A DNA stretch of 20,579 nucleotides from CF-161 sp035263645 (GCA_035263645.1 DATFRD010000201.1:1-20579); one strand, 5' to 3'; shown: positions 6,157 through 13,283, counted from the stretch's first letter. Numbers and translations: made by a program. The notes: generated by a model not told the origin, from the sequence alone.

Positions 6157-6969
6157 CTAGATCGGAGCCGAGAGGCCCGCCCGGTTGAGCTGGGCCCAGA
6201 GCAGGAGGCCGAGCCCGGCCAGCCCGAACGGCAGCACCAGGGAGATCGAGAAGAGGGCGGCGGCGAGGCCCAGGGGCTGCACGTGGAGCGGATAGCCCTC
6301 GAGGAGTGCGGGCACGTCGAAGACGGCGTGGGCGGCTATCAGCGGCCAGAGTGAGATCATCCGCAGGCGCAGCCCGGCGAAGAGCAGCCCCAGGACCGCG
6401 GCCGTGATCATCTGGACGACGAGGAAGCTCAGGGGGAGCCCGCTGAGGAAGCCGAGCGCGTGGAGCACGCCGAAGATCGCCGCCGTGACGAGCCCGGCGG
6501 CGAGGGGGCCGAACCGGCTCAGGCTGTACAGCATCACGCCACGGGTGAGCGTCTCCTCGCAGAAGCCGACCAGGGCGACGAGCGGGAGCACCAGGGGCAG
6601 CTGGGTCGGGTCGCCCCGGACGAGCAGCCCGGGAAGGTCGAACAGCAGCTGAACGGCGAGCAGGCCGACCGGGAGCAGGACCCACCAGCGCCGCCGCCAC
6701 GGGCCCACGAGTCCGGTCTGCCGCCACCAGCGGGCCCAGGCGACGAGCGCCACGGTGACGATCATCAGCGCGAACTCCTCCACCAGGCGGCGCTCCAGGG
6801 CGCCGGGTCCCGGGCGCTGCGGCCACGCGAACCGGGCCGTGACCAGCACCAGCGGGATGGCCGCCGCGGCCAGGACGACGGGAAGGAGTCGCGGGCGATC
6901 GTCCGCCGCGGACGGCCGCCGCGTCAGGACCGCAACGAGCCGGCGGGCTCCAGCTCCAGCGCTGGTCAG
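6157..6969 (-). CDS. CPBP-family intramembrane metalloprotease (Abi/CAAX type)
   Basis: A polytopic membrane protein, about 270 residues if it starts where the lipoprotein gene ends. The CPBP/Abi signature is complete: EETLTRG (138-144, the EExxxR motif), FGVLH (166-170) and HAVFD (214-218, HxxxD), all at membrane boundaries as in Rce1-like proteases. About seven hydrophobic segments are seen (for example 29-46, 66-80, 96-114, 125-137, 157-170, 182-200, 231-258). The start is unresolved: between the lipoprotein stop and TM1 there is no ATG, GTG or TTG in frame. A CTG at 6969-6967 overlaps the lipoprotein TGA exactly as in an ATGA junction. The first ATG (codon 69) has GGAGGAG 9 nt upstream but would delete TM1. 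Function may be prenyl-protein or peptide processing, or self-immunity; unknown here. Confidence 0.82.
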   Translation of the reverse strand: MTSAGAGARRLVAVLTRRPSAADDRPRLLPVVLAAAAIPLVLVTARFAWPQRPGPGALERRLVEEFALMIVTVALVAWARWWRQTGLVGPWRRRWWVLLPVGLLAVQLLFDLPGLLVRGDPTQLPLVLPLVALVGFCEETLTRGVMLYSLSRFGPLAAGLVTAAIFGVLHALGFLSGLPLSFLVVQMITAAVLGLLFAGLRLRMISLWPLIAAHAVFDVPALLEGYPLHVQPLGLAAALFSISLVLPFGLAGLGLLLWAQLNRAGLSAPI

Positions 6970-7451
6970 ATACCGGCGCAGAGGTTCGGCGGTCCCTGCG
7001 AGGCCCCCAACGGATAGACGAGCAGGTCGAAGCCGCGACCTCGCAGCGACGGCGCGAGGGAGAAGGTCTGCGAGCCCGAGCCGTCCGGGTTGACGAACAC
7101 GTTGCCCAGCGTCGTGATGTGCAGGTTGGGGTTGCCGGTGCAGTCGCGGTGGACGTGGACCTGGTGGGCGCCGTTGGCGATGCCGGAGACTGAGACCGTG
7201 ACGGAGCCGGCGCCGAAGCTGAGCGAGATGGCGGGCGCGGGTGGTGCCGGCTGCTGCGCCGGCGCCGGCGCCGGTGCCGGCGGGGCCGTTGGGGGCGCGG
7301 TGGGCATGGCCGTCGCCGCGGGGGCTGCTGAGGCGGCGGGCGCCGCAGTCGAGCTCGGGTGGCCGGCGCGGCGAGCGGCAACGGTCGCCTGGTCGCACCC
7401 CGACAGGGCGACGGCAACCGTACATCCGATCGTCAGCAGCAACCTGAGCAT
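6966..7451 (-). CDS. Lipoprotein with SOD-like His motif
   Basis: A 161-residue secreted lipoprotein. The signal peptide (1-18) ends in a lipobox, L16-S17-G18-C19, so it should be anchored to the outer face of the membrane. Residues 30-75 are a Pro/Ala/Thr linker. The compact C-terminal domain (76-161) is beta-rich and contains GAHQVHVHRDC: His96, His99 and His101 in the HxxHxH spacing of the Cu/Zn superoxide dismutase HGFHVH motif, followed by Cys104, which could pair with Cys158. His111 lies nearby. The domain is about 85 residues, much shorter than SodC, and the second SOD His/Asp metal cluster is not seen, so it may be a CHRD- or SOD-like fold without dismutase activity. It overlaps the CPBP protease gene by 4 bp. 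The upstream gap to the divergent MFS gene is 123 bp with no strong promoter match. Confidence 0.72.
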   Translation of the reverse strand: MLRLLLTIGCTVAVALSGCDQATVAARRAGHPSSTAAPAASAAPAATAMPTAPPTAPPAPAPAPAQQPAPPAPAISLSFGAGSVTVSVSGIANGAHQVHVHRDCTGNPNLHITTLGNVFVNPDGSGSQTFSLAPSLRGRGFDLLVYPLGASQGPPNLCAGI

Positions 7452-7574
7452 TGTGGTTCCCGAGAAGATTACACAGCCGGGTAACGACGGGCGCCGCCTC
7501 GTCGGCTCCTCGCGGGGATCGGCGGCGCCTCGATATGGCGGAAGGACACCAGCGTCGCTGCCGGTAGACGCAAT

Positions 7575-9224
7575 ATGTCTGGTGGTTCAGATGAGGGTCA
7601 TGACGAGCACGTGGCTGCCGCCGGCGGCAGCGCCGGCAGAGATCGCCGGCCCGGCCGCCCTGCGGGGTCCGGCTTGAGGGCGGACGGCCGCGGCGCCGGG
7701 ACTCCCGACCCGTCCCGGGCGGGCGCCGGGGAGGCGGTGGCCGGCGGCGCGCTGATCTACTCGAGCGGCGTGGGGCGGTGGGTGATCGTCGCCACGGTGC
7801 TCGGATCGAGCGTGGCCGCCCTCGACGCGACCATCGTCGGCATCGCGCTGCCGGCCATCGGCCGGGGCTTCGGCGTAGGGGTGGCCGACCTGCAGTGGGT
7901 GAGCACGGGCTACCTCCTCACCCTGGCGGGCCTCCTCCTGCTGGGCGGGGCGCTGGGCGACCGGTACGGTCGAAGGCGGCTGTTCCTGACCGGGGTGGTG
8001 TGGTTCGGGCTCGCCTCGCTGCTCTGCGGGGCGGCACCCAACATCCTGACCATGATCCTCGCCCGCGGTCTCCAGGGCGTCGGCGGAGCGCTGCTGATGC
8101 CCGGCAGCCTCGCGATACTGGAGGCGTCGTTCGCGCCGAACGACCGCTCGCGGGCGATCGGCGCGTGGTCTGGCCTGGGGGGGGTCGCAACCGCCATCGG
8201 GCCATTCGTAGGGGGGTACCTGATCGCCGCCGCCTCCTGGCGCCTCATCTTCCTGATCAACGTGCCGCTCGTCGTGGCGGTGGTCCTGATCTCACTCCGC
8301 CACCTCCCCGAGACTCGAGACCCGGCGGCGGCGGGGCGCATCGACGTCGCCGGCGCGCTCCTGGCCACGGTCGGACTGGTGGGCCTGTGCTACGGCCTGA
8401 TCGAGGGACCCGGCCTCGGCTTCCGCCATCCGCTGGTCGTGACCGCCCTGGTGACCGGCGCCGGCGCGATCCTGCTGTTCGTACTCGTCGAGGCTCGGGT
8501 GCCGCATCCGCTGCTCCCGCTCGGACTGTTCCGCTCCCGCCAGTTCACAGGCGCCAACCTGGTGACGCTGGTCGTGTACGGGGCGCTGGGCGGCGCGCTG
8601 TTCCTGCTGCCGATCCAGCTGCAGCAGGTCGCCCGCTACTCCCCGCTGGCTTCGGGCGTCGCGCTGCTGCCCGTCACATTCGTCATGCTGGCCCTCTCCT
8701 CCCGCTCGGGCGCCCTGGCCAGCCGGATCGGTCCCCGCCTGCAGATGACCGTCGGGCCCCTGGTGGTGGCCGCCGGGATGCTGCTGTTCGCGCGCGTCGA
8801 CGCCGCCGGGACCTACCTGACGGAGGTCCTGCCGGCGGTGCTGGTCTTCGGGTTCGGGCTGGCCGTCACCGTGGCCCCGCTGACCTCGACGGTGCTGGCC
8901 GCGGCCCCGAGCGACGAGGCCGGCGTGGCCTCCGCCGTGAACAACGACGTCGCTCGCGCGGCAAGCCTCCTGGCCGTCGCCGTCCTGCCGGCCGTGGCCG
9001 GCATCACCGGCGCCAGCTACCTTCACCCGGACCAGTTCGGGGAGGGCTTCCGGACCGCGGTCCTGATCGCGGCCGCAGTCTGCGCCTCGGGAGGCCTGCT
9101 GGCCGCGCTCACGATCCGCAACGTCCCCCCCGCGGAGGTGGCCGGGGCCCCGCCGGCGGCGGCGCGGCACGCCAGCCATTGCGCCCTGGACGCGCCGCCC
9201 CGGCGCACGTGGCTCGCCCGCTGA
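7575..9224 (+). CDS. MFS drug exporter, DHA2 (EmrB/QacA) family
   Basis: A 549-residue proton-coupled exporter of the 14-TM DHA2 class. Motif D1-like LDATIVGIALPAIG lies in TM1 (VATVLGSSVAALDATIVGIA), motif A GGALGDRYGRRRLF lies in the TM2-3 loop, and the antiporter motif C region GLGGVATAIGPFVGGYL lies in TM5. These are characteristic of QacA/EmrB/LfrA drug pumps. About 14 hydrophobic segments follow to residue 525. The first 65 residues (Gly/Pro/Arg-rich) are unusual and may not be translated: in-frame TTG 7674 and GTG 7737 are alternative starts, the last preceded by GGGGAGG at short spacing. The gene is convergent with the LLM oxidoreductase, stop codons 4 bp apart. It is divergent from the lipoprotein and has no adjacent regulator. 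Confidence 0.93.
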   Translation: MSGGSDEGHDEHVAAAGGSAGRDRRPGRPAGSGLRADGRGAGTPDPSRAGAGEAVAGGALIYSSGVGRWVIVATVLGSSVAALDATIVGIALPAIGRGFGVGVADLQWVSTGYLLTLAGLLLLGGALGDRYGRRRLFLTGVVWFGLASLLCGAAPNILTMILARGLQGVGGALLMPGSLAILEASFAPNDRSRAIGAWSGLGGVATAIGPFVGGYLIAAASWRLIFLINVPLVVAVVLISLRHLPETRDPAAAGRIDVAGALLATVGLVGLCYGLIEGPGLGFRHPLVVTALVTGAGAILLFVLVEARVPHPLLPLGLFRSRQFTGANLVTLVVYGALGGALFLLPIQLQQVARYSPLASGVALLPVTFVMLALSSRSGALASRIGPRLQMTVGPLVVAAGMLLFARVDAAGTYLTEVLPAVLVFGFGLAVTVAPLTSTVLAAAPSDEAGVASAVNNDVARAASLLAVAVLPAVAGITGASYLHPDQFGEGFRTAVLIAAAVCASGGLLAALTIRNVPPAEVAGAPPAAARHASHCALDAPPRRTWLAR

Positions 9225-9228
9225 CCCG

Positions 9229-10074
9229 CTAGGCGAAGCGCCGCGCCAGCTCGCCGTAGCCCTCGACGCGAGGCAGCACCCGGTCACGGTCCACCGGGGG
9301 CAGCGGCACGACCACCCGCTCCACGCCCAGGCCCTGGAGCTCCTCCAGGTCGGCCGGCGAGGGCCGGTTCCAGAGGAAGGCGGTCACCGGCACCGGCTCG
9401 CGGCCCGCCTCCTCGCAGCTGCGCCGCAGCTGCGCCATCCGCTCTCCGAACGGCGGCTGGCCCGGCCGCAGAATGGGCACCCAGCCGTCGCCGTACTCCA
9501 CGACGTGGTCGAACGTCGACGGCCCGTCCCCGCCGACCAGGACGGGCGGGTGCGGGCGCTGGATGGGCTTCGGCCACTGCCAGACCGGGTCGAAGTCCAC
9601 GAAGCGGCCGTGGAACTCGGCCTCCTCGGCCGTCCACAGCTGCTTCATCGCGAGGACGCGCTCGCGCATCAGGCGCCTCCGGGTCCGCGGATCGGTGCCG
9701 TGATTGCCCATCTCCTCGCGGTTCCAGCCGGCCCCGACGCCGAACAGCACCCGGCCACCGGATGCCCAGTCCAGCGTCGCAACCTCCTTGGCCAGCACGA
9801 TGGGGTCGCGCTCGACGACGAGGCAGACGCCGGTCGCCAGCCTGAGCCGGGTGGTCACCGCCGCCGCCATGGCCAGCGCCACGAACGGGTCGAGGGAGCG
9901 GCGGTAGTGGTCCGGGAGGTCGCCGCCGGCGGGATAGGGCGACAGCCGGCTCACGGGGATGTGGGTGTGCTCGGGCACCCAGAGCGACTCGAAGCCGTGG
10001 TCCTCGAGGGCCCTCCCGAGCTCGGTCGGATGGATGCTCCGGTCCGTGGCGAATACGAAGGCGCCGAATCTCAT
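9229..10074 (-). CDS. LLM-class F420-dependent oxidoreductase
   Basis: A 281-residue luciferase-like TIM-barrel. The family features are visible: start MRFGAFVFATDRS, FESLWVPEHTHIP (about 29-41), LRLATGVCLVVERDPIVLAKEVATLDWASGGR with GVGAGWNREEM (about 110-122), the segment that binds the isoalloxazine in F420-dependent LLM proteins, and HPPVLVGGDG followed by GDGWVPI. This resembles the Rv2161c-type subfamily of uncharacterised F420 reductases and suggests that the host makes F420. The ATG at 10074 matches the conserved N-terminus; a longer frame to 10194 is intergenic in character. There is no Shine-Dalgarno sequence; TACCCT lies 9 nt upstream. Substrate unknown. Confidence 0.88.
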   Translation of the reverse strand: MRFGAFVFATDRSIHPTELGRALEDHGFESLWVPEHTHIPVSRLSPYPAGGDLPDHYRRSLDPFVALAMAAAVTTRLRLATGVCLVVERDPIVLAKEVATLDWASGGRVLFGVGAGWNREEMGNHGTDPRTRRRLMRERVLAMKQLWTAEEAEFHGRFVDFDPVWQWPKPIQRPHPPVLVGGDGPSTFDHVVEYGDGWVPILRPGQPPFGERMAQLRRSCEEAGREPVPVTAFLWNRPSPADLEELQGLGVERVVVPLPPVDRDRVLPRVEGYGELARRFA

Positions 10075-10173
10075 CGGTCGGTCAGGGTACGTCGCCCGGG
10101 CCAGGGGTGCGGCGCCCCAGCCGCGCCGGCCGCCGGCTCCGGCCCCGACGGCTCGACGCCCCCTGATCCGGGC

Positions 10174-10226
10174 CATAATCGACGTGCAGGTCACCGCGGC
10201 GACGTCGTCCAGGAGGAGGGAAGGGG
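10174..10226 (+). promoter_or_regulatory. Putative promoter -10 and strong ribosome binding site
   Basis: CATAAT at 10174-10179 is a good -10 match in a GC-rich spacer, although no convincing -35 is seen. GGAGGAGGG (from 10212) followed by AAGGGG just before the ATG at 10227 is a purine-rich Shine-Dalgarno region. The implied leader is about 40 nt. The 152-bp gap to the divergent LLM gene holds nothing else recognisable. Confidence 0.4.
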
Positions 10227-11411
10227 ATGAAGTTCGGGATCTTCTACGAGCTGCAGCTGGCGCGACCCTGGAGCCCGGACAGCGAGTGGGAGCTGTACCA
10301 CAACGCGCTCGCGCAGCTCGAGCTGGCCGACGGCCTCGGCTACGACCACGCCTGGGTCGTCGAGCACCACTTCCTGGAGGAGTACTCGCACTCGCCCGCG
10401 CCGGAGGTCTTCCTCGGAGCCGCCAGCCAGCGGACGAAGAACATCCGCCTCGGCCACGGGATCGTCCAGCTCACGACCAGCCACCCCGCGAAGGTGGCCG
10501 AACGGGTGGCGGCGCTCGACATCCTGAGCAACGGCCGCGTCGAGTTCGGCATGGGCGAGAGCGCCAGCGTGACCGAGCTGGAGCCCTTCGACATCTCGTT
10601 CGAGGAGAAGCGCGACATCTGGGAGGACGCCGTGCGCTGCGTGATCCCGATGTTCGCCGACGGCGGCGTGGCGTACAGCGGCCCCCGCTTCAACTTCCCG
10701 CTCCGCAACGTCCTGCCCAAGCCCCGCCAGAAGCCGCATCCCCCGCTCTGGATGGCCTGCTCTCAGCTCGAGACGATCGCCTACGCCGGTCGCCGCGGTC
10801 TCGGGGCGCTGGGATTCCAGTTCGTCAGCGCCGACGCCGCCCACGCCTGGGTGCACGCGTACTACAACGCGATCTTGAGACGGCTGGAGCCCCTGGCGGA
10901 CTACCGGACAAACCCGAACATCGCGCTGGTCAGCCTGTTCATGTGCGCGGACACGGACGAGGAGGCGCGGGCCCAGGCCGACGGTGCCACGTTCTTCCAG
11001 TTCTGCCTGCGCTACTACAGCGCCAGCCGGGACCGCAAACGGCCGGCGCCGGGCGAGATCGACATGTGGCAGGAGTACAGCGCCTGGAAGCGCGCGAACC
11101 CGGTGGCGGCGGAGACGGCGCTGTCCGGCGGCCTGATCGGCTCGCCGGAGACCCTTCGGCGCAAGCTCCGAAAGTTCGAGACCTCGAACATCGACCAGGT
11201 GATCCTGCTCAACCAGGCCGGACGCAACCGCCACGAGGACATCTGCGCCAGCCTCGAGCTGTTCGCACAGGAGGTGATGCCCGAGTTCCACGCCAACATC
11301 CCGGCGCACGAGGAGTGGAAGACGAGGGTGCTCTCCGGCGACATCGAGCTCGACGAGATCGACACCGAGCCCTTCAAGCAGCGTTTCGGCGCCAAGGCCG
11401 TCACCCTCTGA
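10227..11411 (+). CDS. LLM-class flavin-dependent monooxygenase (bacterial luciferase-like)
   Basis: A 394-residue luciferase-family protein. N-terminal MKFGIFYELQLARPW, GYDHAWVVEHHFLEEYSHSP (about 38-58), IRLGHGIVQLTTSHPAKVAERVAALDILSNGRVEFGMGES (about 72-112) and the C-terminal LIGSPETLRRKL are the standard conserved blocks. The EHHF pair is the position of active-site histidines in LuxA-like enzymes. These enzymes use reduced FMN from a separate reductase to hydroxylate or oxidise organic substrates. The length and the extended C-terminal region (about 300-390) fit alkanal/alkane-type monooxygenases more than short F420 enzymes. A strong Shine-Dalgarno sequence fixes the start. No flavin reductase is adjacent; the nitroreductase at 15410 is the only other flavoprotein candidate nearby. 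Confidence 0.92.
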   Translation: MKFGIFYELQLARPWSPDSEWELYHNALAQLELADGLGYDHAWVVEHHFLEEYSHSPAPEVFLGAASQRTKNIRLGHGIVQLTTSHPAKVAERVAALDILSNGRVEFGMGESASVTELEPFDISFEEKRDIWEDAVRCVIPMFADGGVAYSGPRFNFPLRNVLPKPRQKPHPPLWMACSQLETIAYAGRRGLGALGFQFVSADAAHAWVHAYYNAILRRLEPLADYRTNPNIALVSLFMCADTDEEARAQADGATFFQFCLRYYSASRDRKRPAPGEIDMWQEYSAWKRANPVAAETALSGGLIGSPETLRRKLRKFETSNIDQVILLNQAGRNRHEDICASLELFAQEVMPEFHANIPAHEEWKTRVLSGDIELDEIDTEPFKQRFGAKAVTL

Positions 11412-11419
11412 TCAGATGC

Positions 11420-11460
11420 AAGGGGGGGCAGGCCCCCCCTTCCGGAACCCCCCCTCTTTT
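11420..11460 (+). terminator. G7/C7 hairpin terminator with two alternative stems
   Basis: AAGGGGGGGC (11420-11429) and GCCCCCCCTT (11432-11441) are perfect complements around a 2-nt AG (or 4-nt CAGG) loop, beginning 9 bp after the stop codon. A second C7 (11448-11454) followed by TCTTTT can pair with the same G7, giving an alternative hairpin with a T-tract. This is a convincing intrinsic terminator for the gene ending at 11411. Confidence 0.7.
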
Positions 11461-11609
11461 GGGATTTTGGGCACCTTCGGTGCATCCCTTCGGGGCTCTC
11501 TGTGGCGTTCTCGGCGTCGGGTAGACGGACTCACACGCTCGGGCCGGGGTCCCCAGAAGCCCGAAGGGCGATGGGGGTGAGCCCTTGCTTACGCTGCCAC
11601 TGGGATCCT
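11461..11609. other. Convergent intergenic region with clustered small hairpins
   Basis: Between two convergent genes. GCACC-TTC-GGTGC (11471-11483) is nested inside GGGAT/ATCCC (11461-11465, 11484-11488). CCC-TTC-GGG (11486-11494) overlaps it. GCCC-GAA-GGGC (11559-11569) lies nearer the minus-strand gene and, read from that side, is a possible terminator stem. No reading frame with a plausible start is seen. It may be terminators only or a small extragenic palindromic element. Confidence 0.4.
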
Positions 11610-11840
11610 TCAGGCCGCCCGGCCGAGGTGACGGGCCACGCTGGCGAAGACCTGGTCGATCTGCTCCGGGCCCATGTCGGCGGACAGATGGATCTCGATC
11701 GTGGTCCCGCGCCAGCGCAGCCGGTGCACGCGGCGCGTCCTGACCGGGCGCCAGGCCAGCATCCGCTCCGCCCGGCTCAGCCTCTCCGCCGTGGTCCGGA
11801 CGGCCAGCAGGGCGTCGATCTCCGGCCCGCCCAGCATCAT
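11610..11840 (-). CDS. Small hypothetical protein coupled to the ArsR gene
   Basis: A 76-residue basic protein (MMLGGPEIDALLAV, then an Arg-rich middle WRPVRTRRVHRLRWRGTTIE, then an acidic-amphipathic end MGPEQIDQVFASVARHLG). Its ATG at 11840 overlaps the stop of the upstream regulator by 4 bp (ATGA), so it is almost certainly co-translated with it. No signal peptide, TM, metal motif or nuclease motif is visible. The predicted pattern is helix - beta hairpin - helix. I do not recognise the family. The coupling suggests a partner or modulator of the regulator. The open frame extends upstream on the same strand, but that part lies inside the regulator gene in another frame and is a shadow. Confidence 0.65.
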   Translation of the reverse strand: MMLGGPEIDALLAVRTTAERLSRAERMLAWRPVRTRRVHRLRWRGTTIEIHLSADMGPEQIDQVFASVARHLGRAA

Positions 11841-12961
11841 GGTCGCCTCCTCTGCGCGGCCCCGCCGGCGGAGCCCGCCTTCACGCCCAGGTGCTCCGAG
11901 AGCAGCGCGGTCAGCTCGGAGAGCGGCTGGGTCCGCAGCATGTAGCGCTTGTCGGCCATCCTCAGCCGGAGCAGGCAGGCACCCCGGAGCGCCGACAGGT
12001 GGTGGTGCATGGTGGACTTGCGGAGGCCGAAGTGGTCCGCCAGCTCCTGGAGGGTGCTGGGCGTATCCGCCAGGCGCCGCAGGATGCGCAGCCGGGACTC
12101 GTCCGACAGGGCCTTGGAGAGCCGGAGGATGCGTCGCAGCCGCGCCTCTTCCGGGGACGGCGCCAGCGACTCCTCGGTCACCGGATGGCAGACCAGCAGC
12201 GTGGTGCCGCAGCGTTCCTGCCAGACCCACGGTCTGCCAAGGAAGGTGGGCACCAGCGCCACCCGGTCGATGCCGGCCTCCTGCACGTACTCGCCGCCCG
12301 CAGTCGCCCGCTCGTAGAGCTCGGCCGTGCCGGCCGTTCGCCTCAGGCCGGAAAGGACGGCGGCGTCGCGCTCGAGGACCGCCGCGAGCCCCGCCCACTG
12401 CGCTGCGAACACCTCGGAGTGCCAGCCGCGGATGGCTGTGATCACCAGGTCCCTGGCCCGGCCCGCGTCGGCACCCAGGCGGGTGACCACCTCGATCGCG
12501 AACCGCTGGAGGCGGCGGTCCTGGTCTGCCAGCTCCCGCACGAGCGGGTCGACCGTTCCTCGACCGGCGGCGGCCATCGCCTCCAGCGCGGCGGGCGTGG
12601 GGTGTCGCAGATGGTGGGCGCGCACGAGGTAGGGCCAGAGCTGCTCGGCCGGCATCCCCGACAGCCGATCCAGGACCTCGTCCACCGTGGCCGGTCCGTC
12701 GACCGCGACGCCGACGACGCCGAACCAGAACGCGGCCGCATCCGACATGGACCGGAACGGCTCCAGTGCCTCGCGCAGCCCAGGCGACATCGATTTCTCG
12801 ATCTCATCGAACCAAACAGCGCCAATGTCGTAGGCGGCGGGCACCGTGTCCGACCTCGTGAAGCAGGCCAGCCCGACCAAACACTCGATCCACTCGGAGG
12901 CGAAGACCTCGACGAGCGGCTCCACCGCCACCTCGCTGATTCGCCGAACCTTTGGTGACAT
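11837..12961 (-). CDS. ArsR-type winged-helix regulator with long N-terminal domain
   Basis: A 374-residue protein. The C-terminal 275-345 region is an ArsR/SmtB-like winged helix: LSKALSDESRLRILRRLADT, LQELADHFGLRKSTMHHHLSAL (recognition helix), then a wing LLRLRMADKRYMLR. The metal-binding ELCVCDL motif of ArsR is absent, so a metal sensor is unlikely. The N-terminal 260 residues are helical and resemble the ligand or co-factor domains of DUF5937-type actinobacterial ArsR proteins, where the HTH is C-terminal instead of N-terminal. The ATG at 12961 is supported by -10-like TATCAT 9 nt upstream and a perfect palindrome over it. The 76-residue gene is coupled downstream; the small TM protein at 13025 is divergent and is a candidate target. 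Confidence 0.85.
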   Translation of the reverse strand: MSPKVRRISEVAVEPLVEVFASEWIECLVGLACFTRSDTVPAAYDIGAVWFDEIEKSMSPGLREALEPFRSMSDAAAFWFGVVGVAVDGPATVDEVLDRLSGMPAEQLWPYLVRAHHLRHPTPAALEAMAAAGRGTVDPLVRELADQDRRLQRFAIEVVTRLGADAGRARDLVITAIRGWHSEVFAAQWAGLAAVLERDAAVLSGLRRTAGTAELYERATAGGEYVQEAGIDRVALVPTFLGRPWVWQERCGTTLLVCHPVTEESLAPSPEEARLRRILRLSKALSDESRLRILRRLADTPSTLQELADHFGLRKSTMHHHLSALRGACLLRLRMADKRYMLRTQPLSELTALLSEHLGVKAGSAGGAAQRRRP

Positions 12962-12965
12962 CCAG

Positions 12966-12983
12966 GTTCGATGATAATCGAAC
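12966..12983. promoter_or_regulatory. Perfect palindrome, probable ArsR-type operator over divergent -10 elements
   Basis: GTTCGAT (12966-12972), spacer GATA, ATCGAAC (12977-12983): 7-bp perfect arms. On the minus strand TATCAT (12976-12971) is a 5/6 -10 match 9 nt from the regulator ATG. On the plus strand GATAAT (12973-12978) is a 5/6 -10 match 46 nt before the small TM protein start. One bound dimer would cover both. Confidence 0.65.
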
Positions 12984-13024
12984 TGATCAGGGCGTGCTGC
13001 CGCCTGTTGGATAGCATTGGGACC

Positions 13025-13234
13025 ATGGCCGAGGACCGGGCGAGGCCGGGGCGGCTCGACGACGAACCGGACGAAGCCGACGAGCCGGACGAGCCGGACG
13101 AGCTGGACGAGTCGCCCGATGAGACGACGCCAGACGATCGCCGGCGCGGCCTGGTCATCGCGCTGTTCGTCGGCGTGTCGCTCGTGGTCGCCATCGTGCT
13201 GGCCATCGTCTACTCCATGCCGTCCGCCGGCTGA
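13025..13234 (+). CDS. Small acidic single-pass membrane protein
   Basis: A 69-residue protein: a soluble N-terminus with tandem Asp-Glu-Pro-type repeats (DEPDEADEPDEPDELDES, residues 12-29), a short basic stretch DDRRRG, one strongly hydrophobic segment LVIALFVGVSLVVAIVLAIVY (about 44-64) and a tiny C-terminal tail. Positive-inside rules put the acidic arm in the cytoplasm. The underlying DNA repeats GACGAGCCG. The ATG at 13025 is preferred; an in-frame ATG at 12971 lies inside the palindromic operator. No Shine-Dalgarno sequence is visible. Such small actinobacterial proteins are common and uncharacterised. Its divergent position makes it a candidate member of the ArsR regulon. Confidence 0.6.
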   Translation: MAEDRARPGRLDDEPDEADEPDEPDELDESPDETTPDDRRRGLVIALFVGVSLVVAIVLAIVYSMPSAG

Positions 13235-13238
13235 GGAC

Positions 13239-13279
13239 GTCCGCCGCGGGCCGGAGGTCCTGGGTGACGCGCCGCGGAC
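13239..13279. terminator. Possible bidirectional stem between convergent genes
   Basis: GTCCGC (13239-13244) is complementary to GCGGAC (13274-13279), extendable through CGCGG/CCGCG with a bulge, in the 49-bp gap between convergent stops. There is no T-tract, and the spacer is long. Confidence 0.3.
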
Positions 13280-13283
13280 CCTG

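Noticed and set aside
7575..7736. The first 54 residues of the MFS exporter as a functional N-terminal domain.
   Set aside because: Gly/Pro/Arg-rich low-complexity sequence with no homology signal. Later TTG or GTG starts are as likely, so I kept the longest frame but claim no function for it.
11837..12961. Classical metal-sensing ArsR/SmtB repressor.
   Set aside because: There is no ELCVCDL-type cysteine motif, the HTH is at the C-terminus and the protein is three times the usual length.
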